Counted from the stretch's first letter, positions 47,230 through 58,681 are shown. The stretch is DNA of 64,000 nucleotides from Trichoplax adhaerens (GCF_000150275.1 NW_002060948.1:2928512-2992511), one strand, 5' to 3'. The notes: generated from the sequence alone by a model not told the origin. A program made the numbers and translations.

Positions 47230-48267
47230 CTAGCGACGAAAGATTTGTATGTTGTTATGGGTTAATAGTAAAAGTACTATTGGATTAATACTGGCATTGC
47301 TTTGTAAGATTAACGTAATTATTACTATCATAAATTGTAAGTTATTATTCGATTCAATAATCTTACCATTGGAAACAGTAATAAAAGTTAATGTTAAAGA
47401 TGGAATCCAGACTAAAAAACTAGTGCAACATATAATAGCGGTTACGAATAAGATTTTTCTTTCAATTCTTTGGTTGATACCAATAGGCCTAGCCAATACC
47501 GATGAAAGACTGGCTTTATTATATCTTAATTTTCTCCATATAGTAAAGTACATGAATAGAATAGAGAAATAATTGATAGAGCCAGATAAAGTCAAGGCCA
47601 ATAGTAATATTTTAACGTGTAGATAACTGAGATTATCAATTGAACATAAATTATGGTAGCGAAAACTTCTGTTATGAGACATAAAAGGTATTGTCATCGA
47701 TGCAAAAATATCGGCCACGGAAGCAGTTATCATACTGCATAGCAACGATATGGTAGATAAGCGAATAGCACGTTTCGCAGTTAAACGTAAATTTGGAGAA
47801 AATGGATAAATTACGTTTAGAAATCGGTCCAATGCGATGAACCAAGTAATCATGGTCGAATGACTTACCGATGTAATATTAATAAATCTTGCTGCATAAC
47901 AACCTACGTTATTTAGCCACATAAAATAAATCACTGTATCATTTGTGGAAGAACTGGTAACGTTATTATGATCTGTGCAAATGAACCGATATCTCACATC
48001 AGCAACAGCGAGAATAAGTAAATATATTGAACCGATAAAATCAGCTATAGCTAAATTAATAACAAGAATGCCAAACGTTTGATTCTTAGCAGTCGGCCTT
48101 GCTCTAGAAACAGCTGTTGCTGTTAATACATGAACACGAACAGCACTGGCTGTTTTACGATATTTTATAGCTTTAAAAAAGATCAAACCATTCGCTAAGA
48201 ATCCAATGATACCAAGAATCCATACCATAGCAATAATAGCAATTTCATTGTAAAGGATTGAAGTCAT
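47230..48267 (-). CDS. Class A (rhodopsin-like) GPCR, clustered family
   Basis: Single-exon ORF. I start it at ATG 48265-48267, giving 345 residues, because MTSILYNE aligns with the family start. An in-frame ATG 23 codons earlier (48336) would add an N-terminus none of the others has. Asn26 (TM1), N71-x4-D76 (TM2), Cys123 (TM3), D147-R148-F149, ECL2 RYHNLCSIDN (Cys208), VWIP at 286-289. Oddities: the TM4 Trp is missing (STISLLCSM) and TM7 reads NPIVL (328-332), lacking the usual Tyr/Phe. ICL1 and ECL1 are long, with sequons at Asn102 and Asn109. Tail about 13 residues. The broken copy at 18785-20029 is its nearest relative. Probably functional, but the motif losses leave some doubt. Confidence 0.9.
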   Translation of the reverse strand: MTSILYNEIAIIAMVWILGIIGFLANGLIFFKAIKYRKTASAVRVHVLTATAVSRARPTAKNQTFGILVINLAIADFIGSIYLLILAVADVRYRFICTDHNNVTSSSTNDTVIYFMWLNNVGCYAARFINITSVSHSTMITWFIALDRFLNVIYPFSPNLRLTAKRAIRLSTISLLCSMITASVADIFASMTIPFMSHNRSFRYHNLCSIDNLSYLHVKILLLALTLSGSINYFSILFMYFTIWRKLRYNKASLSSVLARPIGINQRIERKILFVTAIICCTSFLVWIPSLTLTFITVSNGKIIESNNNLQFMIVIITLILQSNASINPIVLLLLTHNNIQIFRR

Positions 48268-48336
48268 GTTAAAGCTATATCGAGTAATTTGCAAATGTAG
48301 GACTTTTGCCACTGATGGTTCATAAGTTTTATTCAA

Positions 48337-49326
48337 TCAATCAAACGTTGCTTACTCGTTAATACTATAGAGTGATTCGTAATAGCTAATTTTGCAAATT
48401 AAATTATTGTAAAATATCAGAATTTCGTTGAGACTAACATCATCGACTTGAAATTAATCACTAAGTAGTAGCACATCATTAGCAATGTTTCTTGATCTTC
48501 CATAATTTAATTATGACGTCAGAGGAGTCATGGCACTATGTTATATATTTAATCAAATTAATTAGATTAGAATTTATCATCCTCTTAGCTAGATCAACTC
48601 ACTTTAGCACTTTTTGATATCTATCCTTACAATGATACTTGATGCCGACGACTCGATTTTAAATAGACTTGTAATAGGTCTACTTAGCTAAATATTTGTA
48701 TATGAATAGAAATGTAAGCTACGAAATACTCCTTCGATTGTAAATAGCGCGGAATAATAGTACTGGACTTGACACCTTGAATGCATCCTTTATATATGAA
48801 TGTCGCAAATTTTCTTCTTTGTGAACATTTAACTCCTCTAGTAACTAATACCCTAATGCACTCGGGGTACGTATAGGTAATCAATTACTCGAAAAGTATT
48901 CAGGTAAGAAGTTTATTATATCGCTCAACGAGCCTATATGACTACGGAATTTCGGAGCAACTAGTCGTTGTGAGCTCGCTCCTTTTATACTCTCTGGGAG
49001 CGGCTGCTGATGCATTCTAACTAGCTGAGCTCTAATCATTTTCTACGTTTAGTATTACGGGGGCAAGGCACCGTAGCAATGAAGTATAAAAGCTTCTTCT
49101 ACATTATCAACATACTGGTATCCTTGTTATTTACTCCTTTATTGCATACTGTAATCAATAATGGGGAATACCCTTCTTAGGTCTGTAAACATATATTATA
49201 GCAGTATTTCTTTGTAATAGTACAGGTGCTTGGTATACTTTGTTCAATTTATATTTAATCAAGTAGCGATATATCTAGCTATATCTACCCTTTTATAATA
49301 AATAGTACGTTTAGTCGCTTCTTAGT
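48337..49326. other. Intergenic, no gene recognised
   Basis: 5' flank of the receptor at 47230-48267. A minus-strand TATAAAAG (near 48985), surrounded by less AT-rich sequence, resembles the promoter part of LTR F and may be a decayed LTR. Confidence 0.3.
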
Positions 49327-49455
49327 GGTATTGTGACATGGCCGATCACGAAATTCCAAGTTCATAGAAAATTAGAACTTTATTAGATCTTTTACGAGGA
49401 TAATCTATACCACGGTTCTATTGTAGCCAAACACAACTTGTGGAAAGACTTCCAG

Positions 49456-50338
49456 TTATTTTGGCGTCGAGAAGAGGATTTCTGCTGATAACATAGTTAT
49501 CACGCTTGTTGCTATATCATTGCACACATTTTACGTTGATATAAAATATGCTTTCACGAATATAATTCATGGATAAGCAGTCTTAATTTGTTGCTATTTA
49601 CCCGGATGATTGTTATTTGTGAAAAGTTTGTGGTTTATCCGGGTAGTTCTTTAAAACTATTATAATGTAACATTAATCATTCTCTTACATTCTACCTCCA
49701 TTCTGTACTTCCAATTGTCTTACCTTACGATTACATACACTGATTTTAGCTCACAGACTTATATTAATAATTATTAAATCTGCCTCAACTTATTCGTTAC
49801 AGTTTCCCTAACAAACGTTACATTATTTTACACTCTACTGTATACAAGATTCATTACTTGGCTCAAGCAGTACTGCGAATCACATACATATGTAATGACC
49901 GAGTAATAGTCTTTTACTATTACTATAGGTTCGCGACCTCTAACTCTTAATCTGAGTTATTTAAGTTAAGCAAATCCTTATGATATGTAATAAACCGTCA
50001 CAACCGAGAGAGTAGCTTTAAAACTACGTTTATTATTCCGTCTGTCCGTGAGGGTGAATTCAATTTTCACCTCTCATATAATCAGTCGAAAACGGCTACG
50101 ATAAACCGGATAAACGGACTTAAATTATTTTTACAAGCAATCATTTCCATACAAAATTATATAGCATAAGCTTACATCCTATAGTTAACGTATTAATATA
50201 ATACTGTTAAAAACCAGAAATTGACCCTGGTCAAGATGAACCGGATAACTTTTAACGCGTGACTAATAGTTTATCAATATCTACACTATAACATAAATAG
50301 CAGAGCTTAACATCATTGAAATCATTACAACATAATAA
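49456..50338. mobile_element. Nested insertion within LTR F copy 4
   Basis: Bounded by TTCCAG (49450-49455) and TTCTAG (50339-50344), which look like a duplicated target with one mismatch. The ends TTATTTTG and (reversed) TTATTATG are weak terminal inverted repeats. No coding region. An inverted repeat TACCCGGAT (49599-49607) / ATCCGGGTA (49637-49645) lies inside. It holds the family C LTR at 49891-50260. Possibly a non-autonomous DNA transposon. Confidence 0.4.
49891..50260 (-). mobile_element. LTR-like repeat, family C copy 4 (truncated)
   Basis: Reverse complement of family C starting TGTAATGACCGAGTAATAG, with the terminal hairpin. It shows GTTTATTATTCCGTCTGTC and two GATGAACC/GATAAACCGGATAA segments. 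The distal approximately 130 bp of the element are missing. Confidence 0.6.
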
Positions 50339-50712
50339 TTCTAGAAAAAATTGCTGAATAATCTGAAGTTGCTCGCTTAAATATTTTTCGCAGTATTCGC
50401 AACTTCAATCCACATAGCAACATTCTACCTTTAGTTTATAATTATTCAGATTATCATTAGTAACAAATTTTTACAGCGAACCATCAATAATCTGATATGA
50501 TAACTGCTGCAGTACTTAGGTAGACATTATTTCTATCAGCCACAGTGACTCAATACTCCGCTGTATACAGTGGTCTGTATGCTAACATAGAATCTTCAAT
50601 TACAGTCTATGGCTATGAGCTACTGAATAAGACTTACGGTAAATAAAGAAGCTGCTATACCGTACATCATACTAAACATGGCTAATCCTACACTAAATTA
50701 CGCTACGGGCAT

Positions 50713-52969
50713 GTTTTGTAATCATTGCCTGGGCCATAAAATTTATGAAACATCTTAAAAATAGGGACATCAGACAGGACATAGACAATAATTAACTATT
50801 ACAGTGGTTTAGTATACTGTAAATCAGTCTTAATGTAAAGTAAATTAATCCTAATTTTTTTATAAACTAATTTTACGGTACCGCAAATCTAATAATTCAC
50901 TCAGCCTTAATAAAGAGCAAGGAGCATTCTGAAGTTATGCTACTTCTTTGGAATCTGCAAAATTTGAAAAGCATCCCCTTGATATTTAAAAGATACGCCT
51001 AGATCTAGATACTGTATAAATAAACGGGGCTGCAATAAAGCTATGAACTATTCTGACATATCGGTAATATTAATATTAATGGTGCATGAATTAATGAGAT
51101 TTTTGTAATATACGACTATAGAGACTTTGCTTTCATGTTACTTATTGTGAGTATAATCTACGACCTGTCATATAATAATTTATAGTGGAAGTATAGCCAT
51201 TTAAGAATAAGGTAAACAATACGGTCCAATGCATATTCATTTTTGGATGAGTATCATGTTCTGCAATTTTAATTCAAGTTGGTTGTTTGCCTGTAAGTTT
51301 GTCTCCTTATGGTAAGACGTTGTATTATTAAGTCAAATTTATTAACATAGAAACGTACTGATAGTAAAACTAGATTTCTTGACCTTATTGATTATTAACT
51401 GCTTATAAATAACACTTATTACTTATAATTGCTGCTTACCAATTGCTTATAAATAATTCAGCTAATGCCTGATCTTACAAATTGCAATCAGAAAATAATT
51501 TCACGGTATATGTTTTGGCAATATAGGAGGAATCAAGGAAGAGTTCTATCACAAACCATAATAACATTAATTTCAGAGTGTAATAGGCAAATACCGAGCT
51601 AGGTAAGCCCGATATTAGATTCTTAGAGCTTTGATTTCTCCTTATAGATTTTGATTTATAACAGCAGCTCAATAGCAATAGTAAATGAGCATGACTTCAA
51701 GGGAAAGATAAAAAGGAAAGCATTTAATTTCTAACCCAATGCTAATTATTTTATCTTAAGAAATGTCATAATATATTGTCACACTAGGTATTTTTTTCCG
51801 CCTCTGCTGTGAACTTGATGATAGTATAAACATCACACTGTTAGTTCTACTAAATACAAAGAGACTCTAATTAAAAATATAATAATTACTCAAAACTTCA
51901 ATCCAACAGGATATTCAAAAATATACATACAGGCTTTGCATTAATTCATCGATGCACTTGGTTAGAGTCAACTCTCCCTACATCCGCCTGTTGGTACTCG
52001 TATTGATCACAGTAACGTTAAGTGTTTATTTTTACTAACTCAATAGTTTTCTTAAGAATGGATGATTCCAGTGATATAGGGTTTTGGGAAGAAAACACTT
52101 TCACACAAAATAAGCTCTTAACGCTACGCACTATTTACTTATATGGCACTCGGAAAAGTGCTAAGAACAGAATAGTTACAAATTATTAATTCACAACATC
52201 AGGCTTAGAATAACAACAGATATTTTGTATATTTATGAAATTTAAGACCAAAATTCTGATCAGCGCGGTCAATTAGATCATACATTGTATGAATTATTAA
52301 TACGCAACGTAGAGAATACAAAAGTACTAAAAATGATTTTGTTAATTTGATAGTTGTATAAGCATAACTTTATTCAGGATTCTCGGAAGAATTACTATTA
52401 CCGGTATTATTTCTTTTCGAACATAAATAACAATTAGCTTTTTTCATTAATATTCTTCACGTAATCTGCTTTATGCTACGAAGCAGAAGAGTCTTGTATA
52501 TTATGCAGGATAAGAATAAGTTTATGACAGTCATTTATGAATTTAAGCTACCGTCTATTTGCCGAAAATCTAATAATTCTAATGAATCCTTGAGAAGCTA
52601 AAACCTGAAGCGAAAAATTAGAAATTTTGTTTGATATAGCAAGTTCCCTAATCGTTAAACTTGATAATAGCCTAATGAAGAAATTTCACCTATAAATACA
52701 AACTAGTAATGTGTATGGTATAATTTTTAGACTTCGTTAATAGTAATAACGAAAAAACTATGTTCTCATTGATGATAGCTGTTAAACATATAGAAATTAA
52801 ACTAGATATATTATTAATCTATGATTCTAGGTATTAGTTTTAAACTATTAGCTATTATTATGAGTAATATGATATTACCATATACAGTAACAGTAAATAT
52901 GAAATAATTTGGAAAACGAGTAAAGCAATTTGTCAATAAAAGAACCTAAAATTAAGACGTGATCATAAA
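50713..52969. other. Intergenic, about 2.3 kb without a recognised gene
   Basis: AT-rich. The minus ORF at 51475-51678 has no recognised motif. No LTR match. Confidence 0.35.
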
Positions 52970-53974
52970 TCATAACCAATTAGATGTCGACAACCAGAAT
53001 ATGATCGGATTAATAATGCAATTTGCTTGAAATATGAATATTAGAGTAGAAGTAACGTCAAAAACTAATTTAACTTTTAATATTCCATTGTAATACGTAA
53101 AGGCTGCTACTCCTACCCCAATTGCAGGAAACCAAACCAAAAAATTAGTTAGGCTGATGAAAATAGCTAACCGAATTAATTTCCTTTGGATAGGACTTGG
53201 ATAATAAAAGCGAACCTCACTATTTCTTCGATATTGTATAAGCTTATAAATAATTAAAATATACATGGATACTATGTACAGGTATAAGATGAAGGCTACA
53301 ATTGCTATAGTAAATACATGAATACGGATAAAATAGATGCCAATATTATCATAAGTACACAAATTGTAGAAATGAAATCGCATATCGAAGGATTGATTTT
53401 CGGTTATATATGCATAGATACTAAACATAATAGTTATACTAGCACTGGTAAACCATCCAATAATGACTAACATAACTGTTCGTTTCGGTGTAAATCGCTT
53501 GTTAGAATGTGGATAAGCAACATTCAGATATCGATCTGTAGCTATTAATGTGGTTACAAAAATGGATTGCAGACTGGCTAATATGTTACAACATCGTGCA
53601 AGATAGCATACCGGGCTACGCTGCCAGTAGACATGGACATAACTGGAATTATAATATATTGATTCATTTGACCAAGCAGAATATACCACGTTTCGATGAT
53701 ATAATTCTGCTACTCCAATAGTGATGAGATAGATGGCTCCTAAAAGGTCGGAAATGGCTAAATTGAGTAGTAGAATTTTAAATGTTCGACTTTTAAATAT
53801 CATTGCCAGTCTCGACGATTGACTAGATATGGATCTTGCGAATATTCTGCGATTTACTTTCTGATTGTGTATCGCAATAGCGAAAATAATACTGATATTG
53901 CCTATAATACCACCTAAACCAACCACCCAAGATGTACTGATGGCTACATAATTATTGTATAAAAGCGATGCCAT
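52970..53974 (-). CDS. Class A (rhodopsin-like) GPCR, clustered family
   Basis: A single-exon ORF of 334 codons. Asn26 (TM1), N71-x4-D76 (TM2), Cys123 (TM3), D147-R148-Y149 (canonical DRY), Trp174 (TM4), ECL2 FYNLCTYDN (Cys206), VWFP at 280-283, NPIIF at 322-326. ICL1 and ECL1 are long (N26-D76 = 50, D76-C123 = 47), with sequons at Asn103 and Asn109. The tail is eight residues (WLSTSNWL), so no helix 8 or arrestin-type phosphorylation sites. ATG at 53972-53974 (MASLLYNNY). The plus-strand pseudogene at 59024-60537 shares CNI-[LI]-A-x-x-QSI in TM3 and is its closest relative in the window, in inverted orientation. Confidence 0.93.
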   Translation of the reverse strand: MASLLYNNYVAISTSWVVGLGGIIGNISIIFAIAIHNQKVNRRIFARSISSQSSRLAMIFKSRTFKILLLNLAISDLLGAIYLITIGVAELYHRNVVYSAWSNESIYYNSSYVHVYWQRSPVCYLARCCNILASLQSIFVTTLIATDRYLNVAYPHSNKRFTPKRTVMLVIIGWFTSASITIMFSIYAYITENQSFDMRFHFYNLCTYDNIGIYFIRIHVFTIAIVAFILYLYIVSMYILIIYKLIQYRRNSEVRFYYPSPIQRKLIRLAIFISLTNFLVWFPAIGVGVAAFTYYNGILKVKLVFDVTSTLIFIFQANCIINPIIFWLSTSNWL

Positions 53975-54959
53975 AACCTTAAAAAATTATATCAGTTGAT
54001 AGGTATGAAAATAAAATAATTGGATTTTGAAGTTCTCTCGACGGTAGTCGCAATATTGACCTAAGCAAATTCACCATTAATAAATATCGTAGGTGCTTTA
54101 TCAACCAGATGAAGAATAATTCTAAGCCACTAGCTGCAGTGCAGAATGAAATTTGTTGTTGAATGTCATTTGAATATAGAATTATTCTTCGTATATATGA
54201 ATGATTTATAGCTGCAAATTGTGGCTCATTATGTAAATCACCGAACTAATCTTTTCTATTTATTTAATATTTATGGATCCAAAATAAAGGAAACAATGGA
54301 TAAATTAAAAACTAAGTACTTATGTCTTTTTGAGCTATTATTAACATCGGCATTAGCATTAAGAAACCGCATTTACTAACAATTCCTCGAAATATTTTTT
54401 AAACTAAATTAATTAATTAAGTTTTATAAAGTAAACGAATAAATATTTCCTAATTTCTATCAAACTTTAAAATCTTAATTCATAAACAAAAAACAATAAT
54501 TACTGCAATGACAGCAATTAAATATACTCTTATTATATCCTTCATTATTGTTTAAGTATATTCATAAATAGTTAACAACAGTATGAATGACTTCTCTATG
54601 AACGAATTGCAGTTATATTTAGTCCTTAATTTATTAATAAAGCCTTCGTAAATCAGTAGGTAGCATGTGGCAGTTTCTAAAGGTTGCTTTCTAATAATAA
54701 TCGATTATGGAAGCTTCATGAAATGAAAATAATCTCAACATGGTTATCTATTTATATCATATCATACTATAAGGCCAAATGGCTTCCTTCTAGTTAATTA
54801 CCAAATTCTATACTATATTGCCTTACATTTGCGCTTTCAATTTTAAGCTAAACTTATATTACGGATGCACATTTTTTATGCAGATAAATGCAAATGTATC
54901 AGTAAGGAAATAGCGAAACCTAATTTCTACTTGCATTTATTTCCGAGATTTTGCCTTTG
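53975..54959. other. Intergenic, no gene recognised
   Basis: 5' flank of the receptor at 52970-53974. AT-rich, nothing recognised. Confidence 0.35.
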
Positions 54960-55154
54960 ATGCCGTTCAAAATGATCGACAGACTTGTTGGCAAGTTGCT
55001 ATTCTATTCAATATTTCTTATCGTACGTTTAATCGAGTTTATCGCCTACGAGGCCGTTAAATTTAAGAGCATTCAAAATCAAAAGCAATTTACTTGTCAG
55101 TTTCGTAAAAAAATAATAAACATCTTCCACATGATATTGACTGACTCTAAATAA
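54960..55154 (+). CDS. Hypothetical small ORF with one hydrophobic segment
   Basis: ATG-initiated, 64 residues: MPFKMIDRLVGKLLFYSIFL and onward, with one membrane-like segment and a basic C-terminal half. No family recognised. It could be chance in this AT-rich DNA. Confidence 0.15.
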   Translation: MPFKMIDRLVGKLLFYSIFLIVRLIEFIAYEAVKFKSIQNQKQFTCQFRKKIINIFHMILTDSK

Positions 55155-55337
55155 TTTTTTCGATCTCCATTCTGATTTTTATCCAAGAATTAAAATATAG
55201 TAACTTAATAATTCATTAGAAGGAGTTACCATATGAATACTATAGTCTCATTAATCTCAACTTCATATGGCCCCAATCCGATTTACTGGTTCGAAATTAA
55301 AAGATATTGTCCCGTATGTAAATAAGATTATCTAAAA

Positions 55338-55574
55338 TTAATTTTGTGTATATAGTACAATATTTAATAGCTCTGGTATCGTAAAGTTCCGTCCTTCGGG
55401 TAAAATAGTAAGTAAAGAAAGATTACGTCTATGACTAATACCGTTAGTATCAGTAGGTATGGTTTCGGTATTATTACAAGTTTTAGTATATTCTAAAGTT
55501 AGATAAAATTGTACAAGTTGGCAATGAAATATACATGTTGTCAATAAATTTTTTTTATTTGGACTTACGCCCAA
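55338..55574 (-). other. Open stretch with a fibronectin-III-like look
   Basis: The C-terminal part reads EYTKTCNNTE... RRNLSLLTILPEGRNFTI, which recalls the E-to-F strand pattern of a fibronectin type III domain. CTAACTTTAG directly before it could be a splice acceptor. It has no ATG of its own at a convincing place and no further domain-encoding exon is visible. It may be an exon relic or chance. Confidence 0.2.
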
Positions 55575-55655
55575 ATATCGTAATAGACATTACCTGCAGC
55601 AGCATATTTTATCATCAATATTTTAAGTATTAGTGTGTAATGATTTTAGCTAATT

Positions 55656-56166
55656 CCAGTAGTGCAGTAGGGTGGCTATTAGGATGAGACGGCACACTTG
55701 TACTGTTTCTAGTACAAGCATGAGATCTCCGCTTAAGGCCGTATCTGATAGCTAAATATTATAGGATTATGCAAACTGTCTTCCATATAAAAGTTAAAGT
55801 ATAATTATCCGGTTTATCTTAGCCAGGTATTAAATCGAGCTTTTACAGGGGTGAATTAGTATGTCTACTATAGAATGGAAGTATTGTATTTATTAGTATA
55901 GTTCGCATAGGAGTAATTTGCGTGCAAATTTGTCTAAGCGATACTATTCAGTTCATCTTTAGTTGTTTTCGACTGCTCTGATGAGAGAAGAAATTGGAAA
56001 TCTTCTGCGACAGACAGCCGTATCAATAAACGTTATTTTCAAGGCAATTATTTCGGTATTGACCTTCGTGCATCACATTAGGAAATTACTCAATTTTCGT
56101 AAGCTCAAATTTTGGTACGTAAGCGAACCAACAGTAATAGCAGGAGGCGATTACTGGGTCATTACA
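55656..56166 (+). mobile_element. LTR-like repeat, family C copy 3
   Basis: 511 bp, closest to copy 1: GCAGTAGGGTGGCTA, AGTATAATTATCCGGTTTATC, AGTATGTCTACTATAGAATGG, AATAAACGTTATT and a terminal hairpin AGTAATAGC-x-GCGATTACT. No target-site duplication found. Plus-strand ORFs inside it are not coding. Confidence 0.65.
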
Positions 56167-57133
56167 TACTGTTATATTATTTCTTTCGCCTTTACTAAGG
56201 GTTAAATTTCGGTGTTCGATACCATACATCAGCAACATTATAGCTCATAAATGCATAATTATTTTCTTCTTAATTGCTAATATAATTTCAACGATTGAAT
56301 ACCTATTGCAATTGAAATAGATAACTAAAAAGTTCAATACTACAATTTGGTATAAGTTCTATGATTAAAACTTAGTAACTTAAACTTCTTAACGGCAAGC
56401 ACTTAGTTTCTATCTACGGTAAATTTGGCTAGAAATATTGCTTTAAACAAAGTATTAATATGCTTTGTAACATTTAAACGGTAATTAACTCGATGCACGA
56501 AAACAAATTTTTAATAATCTCGATCACCAACTCTCTATCTTATATAGTAATTCTTATTATGGCGGTGTATGTATAAATCGATGAAATAGCGAAAGTTTCT
56601 CTCGAATGTAAAACTTTTATGGCTTAAATTATTGATTGAAATTAATAAACATAGTAGTGAAATATAATTATTCCCCAATTCTATTCAGATACCTCTTCAT
56701 ATAGTATTAGCAGATTACCAAAACATCTCANNNNNNNNNNNNNNNNNNNNNNNNNNNNNNNNNNNNNNNNNNNNNNNNNNNNNNNNNNNNNNNNNNNNNN
56801 NNNNNNNNNNNNNNNNNNNNNNNNNNNNNNNNNNNNNNNNNNNNNNNNNNNNNNNNNNNNNNNNNNNNNNNNNNNNNNNNNNNNNNNNNNNNNNNNNNNN
56901 NNNNNNNNNNNNNNNNNNNNNNNNNNNNNNNNNNNNNNNNNNNNNNNNNNNNNNNNNNNNNNNNNNNNNNNNNNNNNNNNNNNNNNNNNNNNNTTCCAAT
57001 AAGTAAATGAGTCATTAATAGTTCTCTAGATACTCTTAACATTGAAAAAATAATAACATCAAATACGTTCATAATATGAAAACGTGTGTTACGATGCGTA
57101 AGCTCGTCCTAATTATTGAGTAATATTAAATAT
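56167..57133. other. Intergenic with an assembly gap
   Basis: No gene recognised. Includes the gap 56731-56993. Confidence 0.4.
56731..56993. other. Assembly gap (263 N)
   Basis: A run of 263 N. Nothing can be said of its content. Confidence 0.99.
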
Positions 57134-57502
57134 TGTTTATAACTTTAAAAGGATAGTTTTATTTTATGTGTACCAGGAGTTTCTGACAAGACTATAAAAG
57201 GCTGGTGCCTGAAGATTCCTTGTTAGTTAGTTAGTCGGTTGGATAGTCAACTAGTTTTTCAATTGATATTTAATTGTAAAGACTATAATCTTGGGTGCCG
57301 AGATTTCTTCAGTATTAAATGATAGTAAATCTCTGACTTTCTCGTCTACACTATCTGTGACGCTATAATTATACCACAGTATTCGGTCTTTGGAACTGAA
57401 TTATTTGGTGATATAGCTAATCTCGCCTCTTTAAGTTAGTAAGTGGCGTTCTCCGCAAGGATTGGCGTGTGTAGACTACTTTGTCACTAGTGGTGTGTGA
57501 CA
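57134..57502 (+). mobile_element. LTR-like element, family D copy 2
   Basis: 369 bp, the counterpart of 7721-8078, from TGTTTATAACTTTA to GTGTGACA, in the same orientation and with the same TATA region. No clear target-site duplication. Confidence 0.6.
57193..57201 (+). promoter_or_regulatory. TATA box in LTR family D copy 2
   Basis: TATAAAAGG in the same context as at 7781-7789. Confidence 0.5.
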
Positions 57503-58619
57503 ACATGATATTACTAGCTTAAAGAACAATTGATAATCAATGATGACTGAAGATAGTGAATAACGGTAAATGTTTGTAGATGATATTACTTCGAAATAAT
57601 TTAAAATGTAGATAATAGTCTTTAGAAATTATACAGTCATCGATGATGAAAATAGAAATTTGAATATTGCTTTACAATCGAAATAAAATTAGCGACTAAT
57701 TTTGTTATGCTACAAGTTATTATTACTTTTATAATAAGGGTATATCGTTGACAAAGTTATTAAAACCGAAAATTTATTATAAGCCAATTCCAGTCCTTTC
57801 CTAATCATTAATTTTTTAAAGGCAACTCTGCAGTCTTTGCTTTTCCCTATGTATTATTACTTCGCTGGAATACTTGACATAACAAGACAATAATCGCTTT
57901 CTCTCTCCAAATTCTTAAATTCGAGTTATATAAAGGTAGTCACAGATTCAAAAGATAATACGAATGTATGAGCCATACAAACTGAAATTACTTTCTAGTC
58001 AAGAGTTTTGATAAAAGAAATTAAAAAATCAATAACCAAATATATAAGAATATCGTTTCACATAGCATGATTCGCTAAACTGAAAGCACTACACTGAAAC
58101 TATATCATGCCTAAAAAGTTTAGCTATTAAAACGTACCATAATACAGCAATATTTGATACAAATCCTTCCCAAAATCAACTTGATCTTCTCCTAAAATGA
58201 CTAGATGGTATACTTTGCAATAATTTTATTTACTTAAGATTTGATTTTAATAATGCAATTACAGGCTTTAAAAATGGAAGCTACCTGAGTTTATTGTAGA
58301 TAGTAACTCATGCAAACGAATTTACCAATTTCTTTAGCAGAAAACTTTCAATCCATAATAAGCCCAATTCAATAGTTTTCTTACCAGTAGACGCATAAAT
58401 AAACTAATAAAGCCATCGCCTAATTTGATAGAGTACGAACATCAACTAATAAGTATCTGCACTTGTAGATATCATTGGAAAGAATAGTATTAAGATAGCT
58501 TCGTACCCCTTGAAAATTACCTGAACAGATCTATGCTGGTAATTAGTTATTTGAAATGAAATGATACAACTGCTACGCGATAATGTTTATAGTTACGAAG
58601 ATAAATATCAAAATTCTTA
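57503..58619. other. Intergenic, no gene recognised
   Basis: AT-rich, nothing recognised. Confidence 0.35.
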
Positions 58620-58681
58620 TTACAGTGTATATGAACGCGACCGTAGGCGAAATCGGTCCCGTTCATATACAGCGTTACAGT
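58620..58681. repeat. Strong hairpin flanked by 7-bp direct repeats
   Basis: The arms 58627-58643 (GTATATGAACGCGACCG) and 58654-58670 pair with one mismatch across a 10-nt loop; one further pair extends the stem. G+C content is about half, far above the surroundings. The hairpin is bounded by TTACAGT at 58620-58626 and 58675-58681. This could be a tiny inserted element, a structured RNA or a regulatory site. Only one copy is in the window. Confidence 0.75.

Larger units (their letters stand above)
49332..50707 (-). mobile_element. LTR family F copy 4, interrupted by a nested insertion
   Basis: The left part (49332-49455) and right part (50339-50707) align with copies 1-3 and are bounded by GGTAT (49327-49331) and GGCAT (50708-50712), a target-site duplication with one mismatch. 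The parts are separated by 883 bp that also contain a family C LTR. The most diverged F copy. Confidence 0.75.

Noticed and set aside
48268-48336. Upstream in-frame ATG of the receptor at 47230
   Set aside because: It would add 23 residues not seen in any paralog. The downstream ATG matches the conserved family start exactly.
55963-56205. 80-codon plus ORF
   Set aside because: Lies inside LTR-like family C copy 3 and is not preserved in copies 1 and 2.
56715-57072. Two long minus ORFs
   Set aside because: They consist almost entirely of the N gap.
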